A model generated the notes under the pieces. It did no database searches. It was not told the origin of the DNA and saw nothing but the letters and a program-made list of their open reading frames with translations. Shown one piece after another: positions 24,952 to 36,900 of a stretch of 56,514 nt of DNA (the first letter of the stretch is position 1; every line of letters starts with the position of its first letter). Made by a program: the position numbers and the translations under genes. Source of the DNA: Bacteroidota bacterium (lineage in GTDB: Bacteria; Bacteroidota; Bacteroidia; NS11-12g; UBA9320); NCBI GenBank assembly GCA_013359235.1, contig JABWCE010000017.1:1-56514 (forward strand), given 5' to 3'.

Positions 24952-27900
24952 ATGAAAAAAAATGTACATTCTAATTTAATCAGGTTTTGTTTAACCTTAT
25001 TTTCAATTACTTTATTTTTAACTGTATTTAATCTTAAAAGTGCTAAGGCACAACTTACAGGAACAAAAACAGTTTGTTCTTCGGGTTGTGATTACTCTAC
25101 CATAGCAGCAGCAGTAACAGATTTGAATACTTATGGCGTTGGTTCAGGCGGTGTGGTAATTCAGGTAAGTGCCGGTCATACCGAAACATTGAGTTCTATG
25201 ATAAACCTCACAGCAACCGGAACCGCTGCAAACCCTATAAGGTTTGAAAATAACGGGGGGGCGCCCAATCCAAAAATTACTGCATACAGCGGTACGGGTA
25301 CTTATGATGGTATTTTTGTGCTTTCTGGCTCCGATTATGTAACTATAGACGGAATTGACCTTGAAGAAAGTTCATCAAATTCAAGCACAACTACCAGAAT
25401 GGAATGGGGTTATTGCTTATTTAAGAAAAATGCTTCAAGCACAAGTGACGGCTGCAGATACAATGTTATAAAAAATTGTAATATATCATTAAATAAAGCC
25501 CATACAGGTTTTGCCGGTTTAACGTCGGGATGTAAAGGTATATACATGGCAAACCATGTTTATAATTCAACTTCACAATACAGTCCTACTGATACCATAA
25601 ATCACACTAATAACTACAATCAGTTTTTAAACAATAGTATTTCTAATGTTTATATAGGTATTGTTTTGTATGGTTATTCAAGTTCAAATTCTACTTATGA
25701 TGTAGGGAACAGAGTTGGAGATTTTGGTCAGGGAAATAGTATTTCAAATTTTGGAGGCAGCAGTACTACTTGTTACGGAATGTTTATTTATGCCCAAAAC
25801 AGGGCATTGATTGACGGTAACACTATAAGCGGTGGCGACCTAACTACCAGTACCTTTTACGGTATATACACTGCTGCAGGTGCAAATTCAACGATAAGAA
25901 TAAGAAAAAACACTATAACATTGACTCCTATATTGGCTTCGCCGAGTTCGTCAAACTATGGCACAGTTTATGGTTTGTATAATAGCATTGGTGCATCAGG
26001 AACAAACAATATTGTGGAGATAAGCGAAAACGAAATAAAAAATGGAAATTTTGCAAATTCTATAAGTTCAATTTATTTGTTTTATAATACAGGCAATGGT
26101 TTCAATGTGAAAATTAATAATAACAAGATTATTAATAACACTATTGGTTCTTCTTCAATAAATCCAACGGGCACACATTATTTATTTTACAACGGTACCT
26201 ATAATACAAATATTGGAAGTGTTTTAGATATTTCAAATAATTTAATTAAAAACAATCAAAGAATAACATCAGGTACTTCAGGAGGAGCAACATATTCGTT
26301 TTATTGTACAGGAGGAAATATGTCAACTGATATATATAACGACACTATACAGTCAAACGTGTATAGGGGGACAAGTACTACTTACGATGTGTATATTTCA
26401 ACAAGTGGTTCACCTGTTTTCAATGTACACAATATTTATGTAAACGGCAATAGCAGATCAGCAGGAACATCAGGAACACACTATGGCGTTTATTGGGGTG
26501 GTTCGGCAACTTCAATTAACAAATTTTACAATAATTCAATTGGAAATTTTGCAGTTCCTACAAGTTTTACAGGAACAATATATGGAGTTTATTTCTATGG
26601 CAGTACAGACCAAAATTATATCTTCAGAAACAAAATTCATGATATTGATGTAAAATCAGGTTATTTATATGGAATTTACAACACTTATGGCACTTCAAAT
26701 ATTTACAATAACATTATTGGCAATTTAAAAGCTACAACATCAAACTATAATCCCGCAATAAGAGGTATAGATGTATCAGCAGGAACCGGTGCAAACGTAA
26801 ACTACAACACTGTATATATTCCATCTTTCAGCAGCAGTGGTTCAAGTTTTAGTTCGGCAGCTTTATACACAAGTACTTCAGTAAAAACAACAATAAACAA
26901 TAATATTTTTATAAATCTTGCAACACCAGGTTCATCAGGCAGAACTGTTGCACACTGGAGAAATGGAATAAGCACTGACAATATTTTAAACTATAGCCAA
27001 AACAATATTTATTATGCAGGCAGCCCTTCGTCAACAAAGTTGTTGTATTGGGATGGTGTTTTGGGATGCCAGACAATGGAAACCTACCGCCGAAGAATGA
27101 AAATAGCCGAAATGGGTTCGGTAAGCGAAAATGTATCTTTTGCCAGTACTACCGGAAGCGATACAAACTTTTTGCATATTGATGCTACTTCGCAAACAAA
27201 TGTAGAGAGCAATGGAACAAATATTATAGGCATAACTGATGATTGTGACGGAAAAATTAGATATGGCAATACCGGCTACACCGGTTCAGGATCAGCACCA
27301 GATATAGGAGCTGATGAAGGAAACTTTACAACTACATCATCTGATGTTTTTCCACCTTCATTTTTCGATGTTTTTTCTCCTATTAGTTGCAGTAGCAGTT
27401 CGAGAACAGTAAAAGCCCGAATTGTTGACCAGGTAGGAATGCCTGCATCAGGTTCAAATTTACCAAGGTTATATTATAAAAAAGGCAAGGCAGGTTCATT
27501 CCAGTCATCTCAAGGATCATTGAGCACTGGTACAAGATTTAACGGTGTGTGGAGTTTTAATGTAGATTACAGCACTATGAGTGGTTTTTCAGTTGGCGAT
27601 ACTTGCTATATGTTTTGTATAGTACAAGACAGTGCTACAAATATATCATCTTTTCCTGCCGGGGTTACTGCATCAAGTGTAAACTCGGTTTCAGTTACAC
27701 CACGCGATACATTTAGGTTTATAAACGGAGGAGCGGGTATGGGTGGTACATATACTATCGGTGGTTCGGGGGCCGATTACAGCACTATAACCGCTGCAGT
27801 TGCCGACCTAACCAGCAAAGGATTATGCGGACCGGCTATATTTAATATAAATACAGGTACATATCGCGAAAAGATAAGCGTAGGTGCAATTGCCGGCTCG

Positions 27901-30900
27901 TCAAAAGAAAATTATGTTATTTTTCAATCAGCCACCGGTAATGCTAATGATGTTGTAATTATTGATTCAGCATTGACTATTACTGATCCTCATGTTTGGA
28001 GATTTAATACATCAATGTATATGACTTTGAGAAGGGTTACACTTTTGCAAACTTCAAGAAGTTCTTATGGATGGGGTTTGAATATTATGGGTACAGGTAC
28101 AAGAAATATTAAAATTATAGGTTGTACAATTATGATTGAAGATTCTACCTCAACAAGTTCATATAAAATACCATTGGTAATAAATGGTTCAAACTCATCT
28201 TATTATTCAGGTGCAAAAATTGATAGTCTTGAGATAGATTCAAACATTATTAAATATGGTTATTTTGGGGTAGTAGCTTATGGTACAAATACAACATCAA
28301 GGCAAGATAATAACTTTTTCAGAAATAATATTTTCTATGGTGCTTATTATTATGGAACATATTTCTATTATCAGTCGGGGTTGAGATTTTTGAATAATAC
28401 TGTTTTGCCAAAAAATTATAATACACAAACTTATGGCATGTACTTACACTATATAGGTCAATATATGACATCAGCCCCAAGCGAAATTTCAAACAATTAT
28501 TTTAATACGGGAAGTTCATATACAATTTATATGAATGTATGCGATAATCCATATAGTCCGGGCTCTATCAGCAATAATATTATAAATAATCTTACAAATG
28601 GTTCTTATGTAATATATGCAAGTAGCTGTAATAACTGGAATATGAATAATAATTTAATTTGGGGACAGGGTACTTATGGAGCTTACCTTCCATCGTGTAA
28701 TTTTTGGAATGTATATCATAATACAATAAATATGTTTAATGCATCAAGCAATTATACAAGTTACAACATTTACTCTAATACTGCAACCAATCTTATTAAA
28801 AACAATATTTTAACAAATACCAATACATGGGGAAATACAGGTGGATATTTAGTATATCAAACAACGGCAAATGCACCGGGCAATATTGATAATAATATCT
28901 ATTGGCACCCCTATGGAAGTTCACCTATATACAACGGAGCAGCATATTCGGCTTCGCAATCATTAACAAGTACTACGGGTGGTGCAGGTTCTAAGTTTTT
29001 TAAACCTGTATATTATAGTTTTTCTGATTTGCGTGTTAATTTCAATTGCAACCTTACAGGTCCATTTATTTCAAGTATAACAAAAGATAAATATGGCACC
29101 ACAAGAAGTGTAAGCAAACCAATTATTGGAGCACACGAAGCAACTCCGCTAACAAGAGATGCAGCAATTGTATCAGTATTAAGTCCGGCTCCACCAATTA
29201 TTGCAGGTACACAAAATGTAAGAGTGAGATTTTTGAATAATGGTTTAAATCCTATAGATACTATTACTTTAAGTTATTCAATAAATAATGGAACTCCTGT
29301 ATCGCAAACATTTATATTATCATCACCACTTGCATTGTGCGATACAACATCAGTAATGTTTACAACAGGTTATTCTCATACATCAGGTTGTGTTTCATTT
29401 AAAGCATGGACATCAAATCCTGATAATTCAACAGATATGAACACTCTAAACGATACTACGGTATTTAATATTGGTGTTGCATTGAGCGGTACTTATACAG
29501 TAGGTGGTTCATCGCCTGATTTTGCTACGATAAACGAAGCTGTAAGTACACTTGTTTGCGGTGGTGTTATTGGTCCTGTTACATTCAATATACGTCCAGG
29601 CAGGTATATTGAAAAAGTTACAGTTCCAAATATTATGGGTGCATCAGATATTAACTGGATAACATTTCAATCAAGTACCGGTAATGCAAACGATGTTTTA
29701 ATTATTGATTCTACACTTTCTACAAGTTTTACAGGTCTTCATTACGTTTGGAGATTTGATAATACCAAGTATATTACCTTACGCAATGTTTCACTCCATG
29801 TAAAAGGTGTTTATGGTTGGGCAGCACATATAAACGGGTCTTATTCTAAAAAAATAAAAATTAAAGGTTGCAATTTGGTAATCTTAGGCGACTCTGTATC
29901 AAGTAGCACATTTAATATTCCGCTTGTAATAAATAATTCATTAACTTCTTTTAGTGTCCAAACAATAGCTGATAGTCTTGAGATAGATTCAAATTATTTC
30001 GGTTATGGATATGCTAATTTAGCTTTTTATAGCAATACATCAACAAGAAGCGATAATATTTTTATCAGAAACAATTATTTTTATGGGGGAAGATCAATCA
30101 ACACTTATTTATATTACCTCTCAGGATTGGTATTTAAAAACAACATAGTAAATGCTAAATATGCTACAAGTTATGCGGTTTATCTATATTATTTAGCACA
30201 GAGAACACCTACATCTTATAATGAATTTTCGGGTAATAAGATTTTATACTCTAGCTCATCATATAGCATGTATTTTTATTATTGCACAAACAGTTCGGCT
30301 CTCAGAGGATTATTTGCAAACAATATGATAGCTTTTGAAAATACGAGCTATGGAATATATGCACTTGGTAGCGATTTTTGGGATTTTTACCACAATAGCT
30401 TTAATCAATATGCCGGAGCAGCTAGTATTGGATTGTACACTACAACAACTAATAACGTATTTAAAAATAATATATTTGCTATGAGTAGTCCTACAGCTTC
30501 TACCACAGGTTATGCACTTTATTGCTCATCAAATGTAGGTTCGGGCAATGTTGATTACAATGTTTATTGGAATCCGCGTAGTTCTTATTTATTAAGAAAT
30601 GGAGGAGCATATTCTTCTTCAACTTTTCAAACTGCAACAGGTGGTGGTGTGAACTCAAAAAATGTTCAGCCAACATTTTACAGCAAATACGATTTGCGTT
30701 TGCTAAATGTATGTCATGGTACAGGTACTCCACTTGCGACTGTTACTACAGATATTTTTGGTACTACACGCAGTGGCACAGCACCTATTATTGGAGCACA
30801 TGAGGTTCAGCCTCCTACTTACAGTGCATCTGCTGCACGTATTATCACTCCTTCGTCTTCAAATATCACACCAAGCACACCTTACGATATTGAAGTAGAA

Positions 30901-33900
30901 GTAATAAATTCAGGCACAGCAACTATTACCAGCCTTGAAGTAAATTACAATTTGAACGGCACAACAGTTTCAGAAACATTTACAGGGTTGAATATACCAG
31001 CTTGTGGTTTAGATACATTCAAATTTACGGGAAGCAAAGCGGCAACTTTCGGCTATGGTTATAACGAAATGAGAGCATTTACCGGCAATGTAAACTCAAA
31101 TACAGATGGTCAACATAATGACGATACAAGTGCATACTATGGATTTTGTGCAAAATTATCAGGTAATTATACCATTAACCCTTCTGGCTCTGGAACAACA
31201 AACTTTAAAACATTTACAAAAGCTGTTACTGCACTTTACACTTGCGGTGTAGATGGTCCTGTAACTTTTACTGCTTCAGAAGGCACGTACATTGAACAGG
31301 GAAGTTTTCCCGGGTTAATTGATGGTGCATCAAAAACAAATACTGTTACATTTAACGGTGTTGACCCAACAAAATGTAAAATAGTTTGGAATACTACAAC
31401 CAGCGACCCAAGACATGTCGTTCAGTTCATAGGTGTAAAACATGTAAGATTTTTGAATATAGGAATTCAAAATACAGGCACAACTTATGGATGGGGTATA
31501 AGTTTAAAGGCAAATGGAAATCAAGGATGCGACTCGATGCTTATAAAAGGTTGTATTATTACAGTTGACCAAACAAGTACAAGTTCAAATTTTGTGGGTA
31601 TTGCAATCTCAAATTCTAACACATCTTATAATTCTTTAGGTTATAATGCTAATTATACAACAATAGATAGTAATACTATTAATGGAGGTTATGTTGGTAT
31701 TTCATTGTATGGTAATTCTTATACTTATATGAGTCATAAAAATAAGATTACCAGAAATGCCTTTAACAATCAGTATTTATATGGGATGTATTTGCATTAT
31801 CAAGATACTGTGGAGATTTCTGGCAACAGAATAAATAATCTCGGTAGAGGTATAAGTACAGGAGGATATGGAATTTATTCTCAGTACTCAGCTTTTTATA
31901 AAATAACCCGTAACCGTATTTGCGGACAGGTTGGAGGCTATGGAATATTTCAGCAATACAGTTACGGTAGTTCAACATTACATTGCGAAGTATCAAACAA
32001 TATGATAAATATTGGCACCATAGGGTCATCAAATATGGCTTATGGTATTTATGCATCAAGTTGTTCTTATCATGACTGGGTTTACAACAGTGTACACGTA
32101 GAAGGCATTAGCACTACAAATACAACTCCATTCTATGGATATTTTTATTATGGAACAACCTATAATAACAACAGAATTTATAATAATAATTTTATAAATA
32201 ATGGCTTAGGATATGCAATTAATGTATATGGAAATGACTCTACCGATATACAGAATGCTGTAAGTGGTGGTATTGATTATAACAATTACCTAACAAAAGG
32301 AAGTAATTTGTTTAATTTTAATGGGTCTTTAATTAATTCATTTTCTACTTGGTCTTCATCAACATACATGGGAGCAAATAATGATACAAATTCTATTAGT
32401 ATAGATCCTGAGTATTTTTCGCCATGCGATATGCACACGCTTTCGTTGGCATTAGACTCAACCGGAAAGGCATTAGCCGGATACACAACAGATATAGATG
32501 GTGAAACCAGAAGTACAAGTAAAACAGATATTGGATGCGATGAATATACACCACCTACAAACAATATAGGTCCGCTTGTAATATTAAAACCTGTTGCTCC
32601 TGCAGCGGCTGGTTATACTGATGTTTGGGTTAATTTCAAAAACTTTGGATCCAATAATGTTACTTCTGCTAAAATAAATTACAAGATAGGTAAAAAAGGC
32701 ACAGTAAAAACTATTAGCTGGAGCGGAACACTAGTTTCGTTAGCCCAGGATACAGCCAAGTTTACAGGAAGCAATCAATATCTTTTAACCATTGCTGCTA
32801 AAGATACATTGTATGTATTTACATCAGAGCCAAATGGAGTTACCGATGGATACACATTGAATGATACAATCTGGAAAACAACCTGTGGCGCAATGAGTGG
32901 TACATTCACAATAGGCTCAACACCTTCATCAACAAATTATGCAACATGGCAAGAAGCAGTTACTACAATATCGAGTTGTGGTATTTCGGCTCCGGTAGTA
33001 TTCAATGTGGCAGCAGGTACCTATACCGAACAAGTATTAATAAATACAATACCCGGAGCAACGGGCAGCAATACTGTAACTTTCCGTTCGGCTAATGGAA
33101 ACCCGGCAAGTGTTGTTTTGCAATATGCACCACCTACAGTACTTGCCGATAATTATACAATAAAACTAAAAGGTGCAAAAAGAGTTATTTTAAGAGATTT
33201 AACTCTTCAAACAACATCTACCAATTATTTAACTAATTACGCCACAGTAATATATTTTGATATGAACGGAGCAATTACTTCGGATAGTAACGAAATTTAT
33301 AACAATATAGTAAATGGTATGAACACAAACCAAACATCTGGTGTGTGGAGTCCGATTTTTTCAACTGTTCAGTTTAACAATTACAATAGAATTGTAAAAA
33401 ACACTATAAATTACGGTTCGTATGGTATATTCTGGAACGGAGTAGCACCTTCACCTCCAAATTTAATGATGCCAACAGGTTTGGTTATTGACTCAAACAA
33501 GTTTTTAAATTTCTATTACATAGGTATAGTAGCACAATATCTTGAAAATGCTACCATAACCAATAATACAATAATCAGCAATTCGTATCACGGCAGCAAA
33601 AGAGGTATTCATTTTGTTTACGGAGCAAAAGGAGGTAATATAAGTAACAATATAATAAAACTTACAGAAGATGCACAGTATGGTATTTTTGTTCAATATC
33701 CTTCATATTACATTACCAGTTATGGAACTTACATGGTTGATAGCGGATATAAGAAATTTTATATATCAAATAATAGTATAAGTTGCCTTGGTACTACTTC
33801 AACCGGTAAGTATGGTATGTATGTATATTACCCAACAAATACTTATTTATACCATAATAGCGTAAATATGGGTGGACAGGGAATGGCGCTATATACATAC

Positions 33901-36900
33901 GCTTACACTGATACTTCATACAGAATTATGAACAATAATTTTGTATCGCAAATGGGAACTACAGCTTCATTTAATGGGCTAAGAACAGGTTATAGCATGG
34001 TTGATAATAATAATTATTTCAATTTAACCTCAGGTGGAATTATTGCCAATATAACAGGTTCGAGCTATGGAAATGTTGCAGGTATGTTAGGTGCTTTTTA
34101 TTCAGTTCCCACCAAGAGTGACCAAAATTCTGTTTCTGTTAATCCGAATTATTTTTCATCAAGCGATTTGCATATTAAAAATTCGGCACTTTCTGTAGCC
34201 GGTACAAATGTGGGGGTGAATTTTGATATTGAAAACACAATGAGAAATCCATCAACACCAACAATTGGTGCTTATGAATTTACGGGTGATATAAAAGTTA
34301 CACAATTAATAAGTCCACTTACAATTTGTAAGACAAATGATTTGAATTCTATTACAATTAGAGTAAAAAATGTAGGATTTACACAAGCGAGTAATTTTTA
34401 TGTAAACTATAAATTAAACAATGGAACTTATTATTCTCATCTTGTTACAAGCACACTTAATGCTGGCGATTCAATAGATGTTGTGCATAGTGTTCAAACA
34501 CCATTTACACAAGCCGGTACAAATACTCTTAGGGCTTATACAAGTTGGGCTTTTGATAACTTTACAAACGATACATTTACCGGAACAATAGAAGTTTATT
34601 ATTTACCTTCAGTTTCGTTTACATACTCTGACACTTGCGCTGGTAATTCATTAATGCTTACTTCTACTTCAACTGTAATGGGAAGTACAATAGCAGGAAA
34701 TAATTGGAAATACGGAGACGGCAGTACAGGAAGCGGCACAACAACAAGTCACATATATACAACTACCGGAATGGCTTACTACGTAAGGCTTATATCAACT
34801 TCAGCATATAATTGTGTTGATAGCTTTACACGACAAATTTTGATTTTGCCAGAACTTAATCCGGGAAAAATTGGAGCAGACCAAACAATTTGTTATAATA
34901 CAGTACCAGCTTTGGTTTACAATATTACAAGTGCATCAGGCAGCCAGGCTCCATATATTTACCAATGGCAATCTTCAAACGATAATGTAACATATAGCGA
35001 TATAAGCGGAGCTACAGGGCTCGACTATCAGCCACCATCATTAACAGTAACAAAATATTACCGTAGAATGGTAAAAACCGTTTCAGGTTGTGGACCTCGT
35101 TATTCAAATGTTGTAAAAGTTACAACCAATGCTTTGTTGAATGCAGGAGTTATAGGTTCACCACAAACTATTTGTTACAATGGTACAGGTTCGGCATTAT
35201 CTTTCAGCACTACACCTACCGGAGCTTATGGAACTTATACTTATCAATGGCAGCAATCACCCGATTCTGCAACTTGGAGTAATATTTCAGGCTCAACCTC
35301 AAATACCCATACACCATCAAATATTACAAGTGTTACTTATTTCAGAGCATTGGTAACATCAGGCAATTGTCCTTCGGAAGGTACAAATGGAATTAAAATA
35401 AAACTATACTCTCCAATTACAGGGGGAACAATAGGAAGTGGTCAGGTGATTTGTGCGGGATATACACCGGCACCATTTACCCAATTAACCGGACCAACAG
35501 GCGGACCAGGTTCATACTCGTTCCAGTGGCAATCTTCTACAGATAGTATCAACTGGTCAGATATTAGCGGAGCTACATCTTCAACTTATGCTTCACCGTC
35601 ATTATTACAATTGACGTATTTCAAGAGATTAACTACAAGCCCGGGTTGCCCAAGTGGTGTAAGTAATGCAATAAAAGTTCGTACTCTACCCAAACCAAAT
35701 ATTGTTTATACCGCAGCAAACCATTGCTACAACGACCCAATGCCAATAACTAACAGTTCTTGGATTTCATCTGGTACTTTGACATATCTTTGGAAATTTG
35801 GAGATGGTACAACAAGTACATCAAGTGTACCAAACAAAACTTATGCTTCAAGCGGAACTTATACAGTTACACTTGTTGGAACAAGTAACTTAGGTTGCAA
35901 AGATTCGGTTTCAAAATCTGTATTAGTAGCTACATCACCCACTCCGGCATATTCATTTGTTTTAAAATGTCAGGGAGATTCAGTTATATTTACTGACGAA
36001 ACAATTTATGCTTGCGGAGCAGGTTCTAGTCTTCAGTTCTACTGGAACTTTGGCGATGGAAAAACTTCAAATCAGCAACATGCCAGACATCATTATGCCA
36101 GTTCAGGAACTTATAATGTGAAGTTCAGAATTTCATTGCCTGGTGGATTTAAAGATTCGATAACTAAAGTTGTAGTGTTTAATATTCGTTCAACACCTGC
36201 ATTTACTGCTACTAACGAATGTTATCCAAGTTCTAATACAATTAATAACAGTTCGTCTAACTATGCAAGTTTGAAATGGGATTTTGGTGATGGAACAACA
36301 AGTACAACCACATCTTCTACGTTTACAAAAACATATTCAACAGCAGGTTCTTACAATGTAAAACTTGTTTCTACATCTTCATTCGGATGCAAAGACTCTG
36401 TAATTAAAGTTGTAGAATTATACAGCAAACCAAGCGCTAAATTCAATACTGCAAACAATTGTGTTGGCACAACCACATCATTCAACAATTTATCAAGCGG
36501 TGCAGTTTCTTACGCATGGAAATTTGGCGACGGTGGTACCTCTACATCTGTAAATCCAACTCATACTTATGCTTCTGCCGGAACATATAATATTACCTTA
36601 GTTGTAAAATCAATCAACAATTGCATTGATTCTATAACCAAGAGTGTTACTATTTATCCAAATCCTACAGCCGGATTTACAGCAAGCAATGTTTGTCATG
36701 GTTTTGCAACTTCATTCACTAATACCTCAACCGGAGCAACTTCTTATTTATGGAATTTCGGTAATGGTACTACATCTACTATGGCAAACCCGGTATATTC
36801 ATATCCAAATCCCGGAAATTATACAGTTACACTCACAGCAACCACATCTTTTGGATGTACAAATACTGTAAGTAGCAGCTATACAGTTTATAGCTCGCCT

